A program made the translations under genes and the position numbers. Below are positions 31,967 through 40,695 of a stretch of DNA of 50,641 nucleotides, piece after piece. The first letter of the stretch is position 1. Each line of letters begins with the position of its first letter. The DNA is from Fredinandcohnia quinoae (GTDB taxonomy: Bacteria > Bacillota > Bacilli > Bacillales > Bacillaceae_L): assembly GCF_022427965.1 (NCBI RefSeq), contig NZ_JAKTTI010000033.1:1-50641 (forward strand), read 5' to 3'. Under the pieces are notes generated by a model that made no database searches, was not told where the DNA came from, and was given only the letters and a program-made list of their open reading frames with translations.

Positions 31967-33484
31967 ATGCGTATTTTATTTAGAGGAATAGAGGACGAAC
32001 GATTTATTCGACCCCTACAATTAATAACAAATCTTTTTTATGAAGAAAGTGAAATATCAATTACAGCTTTAGAGGATCCCAGCTTAATAATAGAGCTTAT
32101 TTGCAAACAAGATGGAAACAACATCTCCTCAAATGCAAAGCTAATCGAAGTGACAACCGGAAAAACATATGAAGCGAACTATGCTAAGGATTTTCCTCCA
32201 TTCGAAAATGAAAAGAAACGTTTCATTCAAGTAAAACGTTCTGCTACATTTGTCTATGTTAAGGTTCTAGAAGAATTAACAGGAATGATCCAGCCTTGGG
32301 GAGTACTCACAGGAATTCGACCGACGAAACTACTCCATAAAAAACTGCACGAGGGCATCTCGCAACAAGATGCGCATAAGCAATTAAAAGAAGATTACTT
32401 AATCACTGATGATAAAATTGACCTCATGCAGCATATTGTTGACCGTCAGCTAGCAATGGTACCTGATTTATATGATCTTCAAAATGAAGTTAGTATTTAT
32501 ATAGGCATCCCATTTTGCCCAACGAAATGTGCGTATTGTACATTTCCAGCTTATGCAATTAATGGAAAACAAGGGTCAGTCGATTCTTTTCTAGGTGGAC
32601 TCCATTATGAAATGCGGGAAATTGGCCGCTGGTTAAAAGACAATCAAGTTAAAATTACAACTGTCTATTATGGAGGGGGAACTCCAACAAGCATCACTGC
32701 TGAAGAGATGGATTTGTTGTATGAAGAAATGGTTCAGTCATTTCCTGATGTTGAAAATATCCGAGAAATTACAGTAGAAGCAGGTCGTCCAGACACAATC
32801 ACACCTGAAAAGCTTGATGTATTGAAAAAGTGGAATATTGACCGGATTAGTATTAATCCACAATCATATATCCAGGCAACATTGAAAGCAATCGGACGTC
32901 ATCATACGGTTGAAGAAACGATTGATAAATTCCATCTTGCACGCCAAATGGGCATGAATAATATAAATATGGATTTAATTATTGGATTACCGGGCGAAGG
33001 TATTGAAGAATTTGATTACACTCTATCCGAAACTGAAAAACTGATGCCTGAATCATTAACCGTCCATACCCTTTCTTTTAAACGTGCATCTGAAATGACA
33101 AAAAACAAAGATAAGTACAAGGTTGCCGACCGTGAAGAAATTACACAAATGATGAATAATGCATCCACATGGACGAAAGAGCATGGCTACGTCCCGTATT
33201 ATTTATACCGAATGAAAAATATTCTAGGGAATTTAGAGAATGTGGGCTACGCATTCCCAGGACAAGAAAGCATTTATAACATCATGATTATGGAAGAGCA
33301 ACAAACAATAATCGGCCTTGGCTGTGGCGCTGCAAGTAAGTTCATTGATCACCAGACTGGGAAAATTAATCATTTTGCAAATCCGAAAGATCCAAAATCG
33401 TATAATGATAGCTTTATTGATTATACAGAAAAGAAAATAAAAATTTTAGACGAGCTTTTCACGACTACAAACTCTCAATCTTAG
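31967..33484 (+). CDS. hemZ: Radical-SAM coproporphyrinogen dehydrogenase-like HemZ
   Basis: A 505-residue radical-SAM protein of the HemN/HemZ family. The 4Fe-4S cluster motif is CPTKCAYC (about residues 184-191) in the CxxxCxxC arrangement, followed by GGGTPTSI and the AGRPDTIT block. An N-terminal domain of about 170 residues precedes the barrel, typical of HemZ (B. subtilis protein about 501). It is linked to oxygen-independent haem synthesis, although biochemical activity of HemZ is less certain than for HemN. A terminator overlaps the 3' end. Confidence 0.93.
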   Translation: MRILFRGIEDERFIRPLQLITNLFYEESEISITALEDPSLIIELICKQDGNNISSNAKLIEVTTGKTYEANYAKDFPPFENEKKRFIQVKRSATFVYVKVLEELTGMIQPWGVLTGIRPTKLLHKKLHEGISQQDAHKQLKEDYLITDDKIDLMQHIVDRQLAMVPDLYDLQNEVSIYIGIPFCPTKCAYCTFPAYAINGKQGSVDSFLGGLHYEMREIGRWLKDNQVKITTVYYGGGTPTSITAEEMDLLYEEMVQSFPDVENIREITVEAGRPDTITPEKLDVLKKWNIDRISINPQSYIQATLKAIGRHHTVEETIDKFHLARQMGMNNINMDLIIGLPGEGIEEFDYTLSETEKLMPESLTVHTLSFKRASEMTKNKDKYKVADREEITQMMNNASTWTKEHGYVPYYLYRMKNILGNLENVGYAFPGQESIYNIMIMEEQQTIIGLGCGAASKFIDHQTGKINHFANPKDPKSYNDSFIDYTEKKIKILDELFTTTNSQS

Positions 33485-33501
33485 GAATGGGAGTTTTTTT
33501 A
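33469..33501 (+). terminator. Terminator overlapping the hemZ 3' end
   Basis: Nine-bp stem AAACTCTCA/TGGGAGTTT (one T-G pair) with a ten-base loop followed by T. The left arm lies in the last codons of hemZ. Confidence 0.75.
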
Positions 33502-33607
33502 TTTAGAAAATTTTGAAATTTAACAGGATATTTCATTATAAATGGAGAATTAATCTACTATTAGTCCCATATAAAGTTAACAGAGTACATTTTTAATATT
33601 TTAATTC

Positions 33608-33620
33608 TGTAAGCGTTTTC
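33608..33620. promoter_or_regulatory. cre site upstream of fatty-acid degradation genes
   Basis: TGTAAGCGTTTTC fits the core of the cre consensus (TGNAANCGNWNNC); only the outer W positions differ. It lies 23 bp before the acyl-CoA ligase start and would place the operon under CcpA. No FadR operator was seen. Confidence 0.6.
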
Positions 33621-33643
33621 CTAAAGCGATAGGAGGTAACCGA

Positions 33644-35209
33644 ATGTATGTTAGTATTGGCAGGCTATTCGAGCAGACTGTGTCGAAATACCCAAAAAAG
33701 GAGGCGTTGGTTGATGTAACAAAAGGGCTTCGGTGGACTTATGAACAATGGAACAATGAAGTTAACAAATTGGCAAATGCCTTCATTTCATCAGGTGTCA
33801 AAAAAGGTGACCGGGTTTCTACATATTTATTTAATAATAGTGAATTAGCAACAACCTATTTTGCATGTGCAAAAATAGGCGTCATTTTAAATCCAATTAA
33901 TTTCCGGCTTAAATCACAGGAGATTGCATATATCATAAATGATGCAAGTCCAAAAGTATTCATATTTGAGAAAATGCTTGAGCCTAATATTGCTGCAATT
34001 GCAGAAGATTTTCCACAAACTTCTTTTTGGTATATCGAAAATGACACCCCAACCTATGCTGATAACTACTATGAGCGTATCGAACACACTTCAACGAAAT
34101 CACCCAAAGTAGATGTTTCTGAAAATGATGTATATGCAATCATGTACACGAGTGGTACGACTGGAAAGGCGAAAGGAGTTATGCATCGACACCGCGATAT
34201 GGTTGAGCAAAGCATTACTTGTATCGCGGCAAAACGATTAACTCCAAATGACCGTGGTCTTGTAATGGCACCAATGTTTCATTGTGCTGAGCTTCATTGT
34301 TGTTTTCTACCTCGTGTACATGTCGGTGCCAGTAATATTATTGTCCATCATTTTGAGCCGAAACAGGTTTTACAAGTAATCGAGGATGAGAAGATTAGCG
34401 AGTTCTTTGGTGCTCCAACAATGTGGAATATGCTCCTTCAAGAGAATTTAGAACAATATAATATTTCAACTTTAAGACTCGGCTTATATGGCGCCGCACC
34501 AATGGCACCTGTATTAGTAAAAGCGTGTAAGGAAAAATTAGGTACCGATCTTATTCAAGCTTATGGAATGACCGAGATGGGTCCGGCAATTACATTCCAA
34601 TTTGAGGATGAACAATTAACAAAGGCAGGTTCTGCTGGAAAAGCATGCTTTAATCATGAAATTCGTGTCGTTCGACCAAATGAGGATGGACCATCAGATC
34701 CAGAGGATTTATTACCACCATTTGAAGTTGGTGAAATAATTGTTCAGGGACCAAGCACAATGATTGGTTATTTTAATCGAGAAGAAGAGACTGAGAAAGC
34801 ATTGTATAAAGGTTGGTATCATTCTGGGGATTTAGGTTATTTAGACGAGGATGGCTATTTGTTTGTTGCCGATAGGGTTGATGATATGGTCATTAGCGGT
34901 GGTGAGAATGTCTACCCACGTGAAGTAGAGGATGTATTGTATGAGCATGCTGGAATTCTAGATGTTGCTGTTTTGGGAGAACCACATGAAAAATGGGGAG
35001 AAATGGTAGTTGCGGTTGTTGTTAAAAAAGATCCAGCGCTTACTGCAGATGAGCTAGAAGTATTCTGTAAAAATAATGAAAAACTAGCAAATTATAAACG
35101 GCCTAGAAAATATATTTTCGCTGATCAGCTTCCGCGTAATGCAAGCGGAAAAATACAAAAATTCCTCTTGAGGCAGCAATTTAGCCCTGATTCAGCAAAT
35201 GTAAAATAA
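33644..35209 (+). CDS. Acyl-CoA ligase (AMP-forming, FadD-like)
   Basis: A 521-residue ANL-superfamily enzyme that activates a carboxylic acid to its CoA thioester. P-loop IMYTSGTTGKAKGVMH (about 167-182), A5 motif AYGMTEMGP, A7 YHSGDLGYLDEDGYL, A8 DRVDDMVISGGENVYP and the C-terminal lysine in NASGKIQK are intact. RBS is AGGAGG. The gene lies 15 bp before an acyl-CoA dehydrogenase, so a branched, medium- or long-chain fatty acid is the likely substrate. Exact chain specificity cannot be read. Confidence 0.92.
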   Translation: MYVSIGRLFEQTVSKYPKKEALVDVTKGLRWTYEQWNNEVNKLANAFISSGVKKGDRVSTYLFNNSELATTYFACAKIGVILNPINFRLKSQEIAYIINDASPKVFIFEKMLEPNIAAIAEDFPQTSFWYIENDTPTYADNYYERIEHTSTKSPKVDVSENDVYAIMYTSGTTGKAKGVMHRHRDMVEQSITCIAAKRLTPNDRGLVMAPMFHCAELHCCFLPRVHVGASNIIVHHFEPKQVLQVIEDEKISEFFGAPTMWNMLLQENLEQYNISTLRLGLYGAAPMAPVLVKACKEKLGTDLIQAYGMTEMGPAITFQFEDEQLTKAGSAGKACFNHEIRVVRPNEDGPSDPEDLLPPFEVGEIIVQGPSTMIGYFNREEETEKALYKGWYHSGDLGYLDEDGYLFVADRVDDMVISGGENVYPREVEDVLYEHAGILDVAVLGEPHEKWGEMVVAVVVKKDPALTADELEVFCKNNEKLANYKRPRKYIFADQLPRNASGKIQKFLLRQQFSPDSANVK

Positions 35210-35224
35210 ATAGGAGGATTCCCG

Positions 35225-36364
35225 ATGACAGCAAGGTACTTACAGGAGGAGCATCATATTTTTCGTGACGCTTTTCGAAAATTTTTAGATAAAGAAGCAT
35301 ATCCATATTTTAATGATTGGGAAGATACTGGCATCATTCCAAGATCATTTTGGGCAAAAATGGGGGATAATGGCTTCCTTTGTCCTTGGGTTGATGAAAA
35401 ATTTGGAGGCTTAAATACTGACTTCGGCTATTCTGTCGTCATTAATGAAGAACTTGAAAAGGTAGGCACAAGTCTAATCGGTATAGGCCTTCATAATGAT
35501 ATTGTTGTTCCATATATAAATGAATATGGGACAGAAGAACAAAAGAAAAGATGGCTGCCAAAATGTATTTCTAGTGAGTACATTACCGCAATTGCGATGA
35601 CCGAGCCTGGTGCAGGTTCAGATCTCGCGGGAATTGGCACAACAGCTGTAAAAGATGGCGACCATTATATTGTAAATGGTCAAAAGACTTTTATAACAAA
35701 TGGGATCCATGCAGACTTGATATTAGTTGTATGCAAAACGAATCCAAAGGAAAGACATAAAGGAATTAGTTTACTAATGATAGAAAGGGACACGCCCGGT
35801 TTTTCAAGAGGAAGAAAGCTAGAAAAAATCGGTTTGCATGCACAGGACACCGCAGAATTAATATTTGAGGATGCAAAGGTTCCTGTGGAAAATTTATTAG
35901 GAAAGGAAGGAGAGGGCTTTTATTACTTAATGAAGCAGCTGCAACAAGAACGATTGCTCGTTTGTATTTCCGCTCAAACAGCAGCTGAGGTGATGCTAAA
36001 GCTAGCAATTAAGTATGTTAAGGAAAGGCAGGCTTTTGGGAAATCAATCAGTCAGTTTCAAACTGTACAATTTCGTCTTGCTGAAATGGCAACAGAGATT
36101 GAGATAGGTCGGACTTTCTTAGATGATTTAATTGAGCAACATATTGAAGGTAAGGATGTCGTAACGAAGGTCTCAATGGCAAAATGGTGGCTTACAGATA
36201 TGGCGAAAAAGGTTGCATCCGAAAGTATGCAGCTCCATGGTGGCTATGGCTATATGGAGGAATATGAGATTGCAAGAAGATACCGCGATGTTCCAGTTTC
36301 AGCGATTTACGCAGGAACAAATGAAATTATGAAGACGATTATTGTAAAGAATATGGGGCTTTGA
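35225..36364 (+). CDS. Acyl-CoA dehydrogenase
   Basis: A 379-residue FAD enzyme that introduces the alpha-beta double bond in acyl-CoA. N-terminal helical domain, beta domain with IAMTEPGAGSDLAG (about 122-135) and C-terminal domain with the QLHGGYGYMEEYEIARRYRD block (split: QLHGGYGYMEEYEIA and RRYRDVP). The catalytic-base region reads YAGTNEIMK near the C-terminus. It follows the acyl-CoA ligase by 15 bp with a good RBS (AGGAGG), supporting a beta-oxidation operon. No electron-transfer flavoprotein genes are in the window. Confidence 0.94.
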   Translation: MTARYLQEEHHIFRDAFRKFLDKEAYPYFNDWEDTGIIPRSFWAKMGDNGFLCPWVDEKFGGLNTDFGYSVVINEELEKVGTSLIGIGLHNDIVVPYINEYGTEEQKKRWLPKCISSEYITAIAMTEPGAGSDLAGIGTTAVKDGDHYIVNGQKTFITNGIHADLILVVCKTNPKERHKGISLLMIERDTPGFSRGRKLEKIGLHAQDTAELIFEDAKVPVENLLGKEGEGFYYLMKQLQQERLLVCISAQTAAEVMLKLAIKYVKERQAFGKSISQFQTVQFRLAEMATEIEIGRTFLDDLIEQHIEGKDVVTKVSMAKWWLTDMAKKVASESMQLHGGYGYMEEYEIARRYRDVPVSAIYAGTNEIMKTIIVKNMGL

Positions 36365-36374
36365 GAAAAGGGTA

Positions 36375-36668
36375 AAACAAGTGGTGCAAAAACTCGAATC
36401 ACCACTGAAAAAGGGTAAAGGTGGAAACTCAGGTGGTGCAAATAGCCGAATCACCACTGGAAAAGGATAAAGGTGGAAACTCAAGTGGTGCAAAAACTCG
36501 AATCACCACTGAAAAAGGGTAAAGGTGGAAAAATGGTGGTGTAAATAGCCGAATCACCACTGGAAAAGGATAAAGGTGGAAAAAATGGTGGTGCAAAAGC
36601 CAGGATCACCACCAAAAAAGGATGAAGGTGGAAAGTCCAGTGGTGCAAATAACCGAATCACCACCACG
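36375..36668. repeat. 52-bp hairpin-containing tandem array, six copies
   Basis: Six units each carry GTGGTG...CACCAC, a six-bp inverted repeat around a 12 to 13-base A-rich loop. GTGGTG starts at 36381, 36433, 36485, 36536, 36588 and 36640, a 52-bp period with one 51. Two unit types alternate: copies 1 and 3 read CAAAAACTCGAATCACCACT, while 2 and 4 read AAATAGCCGAATCACCACTG, giving a 104-bp higher-order repeat. Inter-hairpin sequence is conserved too (AAGGGTAAAGGTGGAAA-like), so this is not a CRISPR array. It fills most of the 412-bp gap between two co-directional fatty-acid genes. Confidence 0.88.
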
Positions 36669-36776
36669 AGGTTAAAAGCAGGTGTTGGGGGGCATATGCA
36701 AGAAACATCTCGTAAAGGGGGAAATACGAGCAACTGTACTTTTATTTCAAAAATTAATTAATTGGGGGAATTTAAA

Positions 36777-38396
36777 ATGATGAATGTACCATTACTTGTC
36801 TCATCAATGCTCGAGCGCGCGGAAAAATATTTTCCAAAGAAAACGGTTATTTCAAGAACGTCAACCGGAATCGTTACACACACCTACAAGGAAATCGGTG
36901 AAAGGACAAGGAGGCTCTCAAGTGCACTCCAAAAATTAGGTGTACAAAAAGGTGAGCGTGTTGGGACATTAGCGTGGAATCATCACCGTCATCTAGAGGC
37001 TTATTTTGCAATACCTGGTATCGGCGCAGTGCTACATACAATTAACATTCGCTTAGCACTTGCCCATGTAGTATACATTATCAACCACTCTGAAGATAAG
37101 GTATTGCTAATTGATGAGGATATTCTACCTCTTATTGAAGCTGTAAAGGATAAATTACCAGCTGTTCAGGCTTTTGTGATCATGACAGATAAAGAGGAGT
37201 TACCAGAAACAACTTTGGAGCCAGTCTATCACTATGAAAAATTATTAGAAGAAGGAAACCCGGATTTTGAGTTTGAGAAAGATCTAGATGAAAATGACCC
37301 AGTTGGAATGTGTTATACGTCAGCAACAACAGGCAATCCAAAGGGAGTCGTATATTCACATCGCGGAATGGTATTACACAGTATGGCCTTAGGATTAGCT
37401 GATAATGCTGGTCTGTCGGAAAGCGATATTGCAATGCCGGTTGTTCCGATGTTCCATGTTAATGCTTGGGGACTTCCTTTTGCAGCAACATGGTTTGGAA
37501 CGACACAAGTCATGCCAGGTCCATATTTTACCCCGAAAGTTCTTGCAGAGCTTATTGAATCACAAAGAGTAACAACTACAGCTGGAGTACCGACAATTTG
37601 GCTTGGACTTCTAAATGAATTAGAACAAGGTAACTATGATACTAGCAGTGTTAACCGAATTTTATGTGGAGGTTCAGCTGCACCAAAGGGAATGATAAAG
37701 GCATTTGAAACAAAATATAAAATACCTTTTATCCATGCATATGGGATGACAGAAACAACTCCACTCGTTTCCGTATCTAGGTTAAAAAGCTATCAACAGG
37801 ATTTATCTACTGAAGAACAACTTGAAATCCGCTCAAAACAAGGAGGACTTGTGCCAGGAGTCGAGATGAAGGTCGTTGGAAAAGATGGAGAAGTGTCTTG
37901 GGATGGAAAGGAAATGGGCGAATTATTACTAAGAGGTAACTGGATTGCGGATGAATATTATCGGGATGAGCGTACGAACGATGCATTTAGAGATGGGTGG
38001 CTACACACTGGTGATGTGGTAACCGTTGATGAAGAAGGTAATATAAAAATTGTTGATCGTACAAAGGACTTAATTAAGAGTGGTGGCGAATGGATTTCAT
38101 CAGTTGATATTGAAAATGCATTAATGGCTCATGAGGGTGTATTTGAAGCTGCAGTTGTGGCTGTTCCACATGAAAGATGGCAGGAACGCCCAGTTGCTTG
38201 TGTTGTTTTAAAGGATGCTGCCAAAGATAATCTGCAAAAAGAGGATCTGTATGAGTTCTTAAAACCACAATTTGCAAAATGGTGGCTGCCTGATGATATT
38301 GTATTCCTTGATGAAATTCCAAAAACATCTGTTGGAAAGTTCCTCAAGATGGCATTACGCGAAAAATTAAAGGAACATCTAACAGAGATAAAGTGA
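36777..38396 (+). CDS. Long/medium-chain fatty acid-CoA ligase
   Basis: A 539-residue ANL-superfamily acyl-CoA ligase. The P-loop is CYTSATTGNPKGVVYSH, with Ala in place of the usual Gly of TSGTTG; A5 is AYGMTETTP, A7 WLHTGDVVTVDEEG, A8 DRTKDLIKSGGEW, and the C-terminal lysine lies in TSVGKFLK. ATG 36777 is eight bases after GGGGGA; TTG 36762 is not needed. Despite similar function it is clearly different from the ligase at 33644. It is separated from the acyl-CoA dehydrogenase by the 52-bp repeat array. Confidence 0.92.
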   Translation: MMNVPLLVSSMLERAEKYFPKKTVISRTSTGIVTHTYKEIGERTRRLSSALQKLGVQKGERVGTLAWNHHRHLEAYFAIPGIGAVLHTINIRLALAHVVYIINHSEDKVLLIDEDILPLIEAVKDKLPAVQAFVIMTDKEELPETTLEPVYHYEKLLEEGNPDFEFEKDLDENDPVGMCYTSATTGNPKGVVYSHRGMVLHSMALGLADNAGLSESDIAMPVVPMFHVNAWGLPFAATWFGTTQVMPGPYFTPKVLAELIESQRVTTTAGVPTIWLGLLNELEQGNYDTSSVNRILCGGSAAPKGMIKAFETKYKIPFIHAYGMTETTPLVSVSRLKSYQQDLSTEEQLEIRSKQGGLVPGVEMKVVGKDGEVSWDGKEMGELLLRGNWIADEYYRDERTNDAFRDGWLHTGDVVTVDEEGNIKIVDRTKDLIKSGGEWISSVDIENALMAHEGVFEAAVVAVPHERWQERPVACVVLKDAAKDNLQKEDLYEFLKPQFAKWWLPDDIVFLDEIPKTSVGKFLKMALREKLKEHLTEIK

Positions 38397-38400
38397 AACT

Positions 38401-38562
38401 TCAATCAGAAGGGGGTTCTATCCCCTACTGATTGATAGTTGAACCAATCGGGCTTTTACTGGCAGTTATCCCCCACTTAAGCTTTGAAGTGGGGATTTTA
38501 CTGCCAGTTAATGCGGGATAAATTAATCATCATTAGCCACCCTATTGAAAAATGGGGTGGCT
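38401..38562. repeat. Cluster of three strong hairpins, possible small mobile repeat
   Basis: Three stem-loops follow the ligase gene. The first (38401-38435) has TCAATCAG/CTGATTGA enclosing GGGG/CCCC. The second (38458-38508) has ACTGGCAG/CTGCCAGT enclosing CCCCACTT/AAGTGGGG. The third (38535-38562) has AGCCACCC/GGGTGGCT. None has a classical T tail, so they are not simple terminators. The nested palindrome of the second resembles subterminal hairpins of IS200/IS605-type or PATE elements, by resemblance only. No transposase ORF is present. Confidence 0.5.
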
Positions 38563-38638
38563 TAAATAATCCGAAAATTATATCTATTATTTTGATATAA
38601 TTGTATAATAATAGCAGAAACGATTAGGAGGTTGGATA

Positions 38639-39418
38639 ATGACAACTGAAACAGTATTTTTACATATGGATAATAGGATTGCACATCTAACATTGAATCG
38701 ACCACAAGTATTAAATGCGATGGACGTTGATATGTTAAAAGAGCTTGTTCAAAAATTAAAGGAAGTAGCAGTAAATGATGAAATTGATATTTTGATATTA
38801 TCAGGGAGTGGACGTGGTTTTTCAGCAGGCGGTGACATTAAATCAATGCTTAGTTCCTCGGATGAAAGTGCTTTTTCACCAATAATGGAAACGATTTCAG
38901 AAATGATGACGACTTTGTACACGATGCCAAAACTGGTAATTAGTGCAATCCATGGACCGGCAGCCGGCCTAGGTCTTAGCTTCGCATTAGCGGCAGATTA
39001 TATCATTGCAGATACACATTCTGTATTAGCAATGAACTTCATTGGCATTGGCCTTATTCCAGATGGTGGAGGCCATTTCTTCATGCAAAAGAGATTAGGT
39101 GAATCAAAGGCGAAGCAGGTTATTTGGGATGGGAAGCAAATGTCTGCAGATGAAGCATTGACATTGGGGCTAATTGATGAGGTTGTTAGGGAAGACCTTC
39201 AAGGTGCAGTTCTTAAAAAAGTAAGCAATTGGTTAAAGAAACCGGTAAAAGCAATGGTGCAAACAAAGTTAATTTTAGCTCAGTCCAGCTTGCCAGAATT
39301 AGAAAAAATACTAGAATTAGAGAAGCAAGGACAACAAGCTATGAGAAGAACTGCTGACCATCAAGAAGGAATCAGTGCATTTTTGGAAAAGCGACAACCA
39401 AATTATGTAGGCAGATAA
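38639..39418 (+). CDS. yhaR: Enoyl-CoA hydratase/isomerase family protein (YhaR-like)
   Basis: A 259-residue crotonase-fold protein. The CoA-binding and oxyanion-hole motifs are GRGFSAGGDIKSM (about 61-73) and IHGPAAGLGLSFALAADY (about 105-122). The active-site loop reads GIGLIPDGGG, with Asp where many hydratases have Glu or Pro-Glu, as in PaaG-type isomerases, so an isomerase is possible. Synteny with yhaQ-yhaP and yhaO-yhaM suggests it is the YhaR orthologue. RBS is AGGAGG; a strong terminator follows. Confidence 0.88.
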   Translation: MTTETVFLHMDNRIAHLTLNRPQVLNAMDVDMLKELVQKLKEVAVNDEIDILILSGSGRGFSAGGDIKSMLSSSDESAFSPIMETISEMMTTLYTMPKLVISAIHGPAAGLGLSFALAADYIIADTHSVLAMNFIGIGLIPDGGGHFFMQKRLGESKAKQVIWDGKQMSADEALTLGLIDEVVREDLQGAVLKKVSNWLKKPVKAMVQTKLILAQSSLPELEKILELEKQGQQAMRRTADHQEGISAFLEKRQPNYVGR

Positions 39419-39420
39419 TA

Positions 39421-39448
39421 AAAAGGTTACCGTTTTCGGTAACCTTTT
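39421..39448. terminator. Bidirectional terminator between yhaR and the yhzD-like gene
   Basis: Perfect 12-bp stem AAAAGGTTACCG/CGGTAACCTTTT with loop TTTT between convergent genes. Confidence 0.88.
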
Positions 39449-39629
39449 ATCGATGAAACAACACGAGTTTTCCTGCAGAACTTGTGCAACGGTGGGTAGC
39501 TTCTAAGAAGTCCTTTTCTTTTAGCTTTGCTTCTCCAACTTCTTTTGCCTCTTTTTCTGTAGCGGCTTCAAAAGATTCCTCTAAAAGTTTTTCGCCGCTT
39601 TTATCAAAAACAGTTAATACATAATTCAT
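39447..39629 (-). CDS. YhzD-like small protein
   Basis: A 60-residue protein (MNYVLTVFDKSGEKLLEESF near the start, THRCTSSAGKLVLFHR at the end) matching the YhzD-like family of Bacillus. It is probably one beta-sheet unit with a helix (EKEAKEVGEAKLKEKDF). ATG 39629 lies seven bases after AAGGGGA; the preceding TTG 39635 is less likely. Function is unknown, but it conserves its place beside yhaR and yhaQ. Confidence 0.82.
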   Translation of the reverse strand: MNYVLTVFDKSGEKLLEESFEAATEKEAKEVGEAKLKEKDFLEATHRCTSSAGKLVLFHR

Positions 39630-39795
39630 GTTCAATTCCCCTTTTGTAAAAAATTCTAATGATAGTTAAAGTGTAGTTGATTGGGAATTTTCATGCAATA
39701 AAAAAATAGATTGGATATGTTATGATTAGTTGGTGAAAAAATTGAAACTTTCTAAGAGGAATTTCGTATTAAGAAGTGGCAAGGGAGGAATACAA

Positions 39796-40695
39796 ATGTC
39801 ATTACAATTACAAAATGTGACGAAACGCTTTGGGAATTTTACTGCTGTCGATAATTTATCAATTGAAATTCCTGAACGAGAAATGTTCGGGTTTTTAGGG
39901 GCGAATGGAGCGGGAAAAACAACAACTTTTCGAATGATCCTTGGATTACTAGACGCTACTGATGGAAGTATTTTATGGGATGGTAAAAAAATAGATTATA
40001 GCACGAGTCATCTTGTTGGATATTTACCTGAAGAGAGAGGGTTGTACCCTAAAATGAAGGTACGGGAACAGCTTGTGTATCTTGCTAGATTAAGGGGAAT
40101 GGAAAAGCAAGAAATCTTAAAGCAAGTTGATTATTGGTTAGAACGGTTCAAAGTGCCGGAATATGCTACAAAAAAAGTAGAGGAATTATCAAAAGGGAAT
40201 CAACAAAAAATCCAATTTATCGCATCTGTCATTCACAAACCTCAGCTTCTTATTCTTGATGAGCCATTTAGTGGCCTTGATCCGGTGAATGTAGAACTTC
40301 TTAAAGAGGCTGTTCTTGATTTGAAAAATAATGGAACATCTATCGTGTTCTCAAGCCATAGGATGGAGCATGTAGAGGAATTGTGTGAGCATTTATGTAT
40401 TATGCACCATGGAAAGCCGGTTGTTCATGGGTCACTAAAGGAAATAAAACGTTCTTTTGGAAAGAAAAATGTAATCGTTCATGCTGATTTTGATCTAAGT
40501 CATCTAAAGGATATTCCCGGTGTGACAAAATCGAAAAATACTGCGGAAGGATTGCATCTGCAGGTTGAAAGTGAAGCAATATCGCAGAAAATCCTCGAGT
40601 CCATAAGCGGAAAAGGATTTGTTCGGAAATTTGTATTAGAAGAGCCTTCACTTAATGATATTTTTATCGAAAAGGTAGGTGCTTCTTATGAATAA
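39796..40695 (+). CDS. yhaQ: ABC transporter ATPase YhaQ
   Basis: A 299-residue ATPase of the NatA/CcmA type: Walker A GANGAGKTT (about 38-46), signature LSKGNQQK (unusual Asn-Gln-Gln-Lys form, typical of the NatA group), Walker B LLILDEP and H-loop SSHRMEH. It pairs with the membrane protein YhaP to form an exporter, possibly for sodium or a toxic compound, by analogy with NatAB. ATG 39796 follows GGGAGG; the longer frame from 39730 has no RBS. It overlaps yhaP by eight bases. Confidence 0.9.
   Translation: MSLQLQNVTKRFGNFTAVDNLSIEIPEREMFGFLGANGAGKTTTFRMILGLLDATDGSILWDGKKIDYSTSHLVGYLPEERGLYPKMKVREQLVYLARLRGMEKQEILKQVDYWLERFKVPEYATKKVEELSKGNQQKIQFIASVIHKPQLLILDEPFSGLDPVNVELLKEAVLDLKNNGTSIVFSSHRMEHVEELCEHLCIMHHGKPVVHGSLKEIKRSFGKKNVIVHADFDLSHLKDIPGVTKSKNTAEGLHLQVESEAISQKILESISGKGFVRKFVLEEPSLNDIFIEKVGASYE

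Noticed and set aside
36375-36668. Possible CRISPR array
   Set aside because: The sequence between the palindromes is itself conserved and alternates in two types, so there are no unique spacers. No cas genes are near.
36576-36761. 61-residue ORF within the 52-bp array
   Set aside because: It lies in the repeat, lacks a good RBS and has no recognisable composition; it is most likely a by-product of the repeat.
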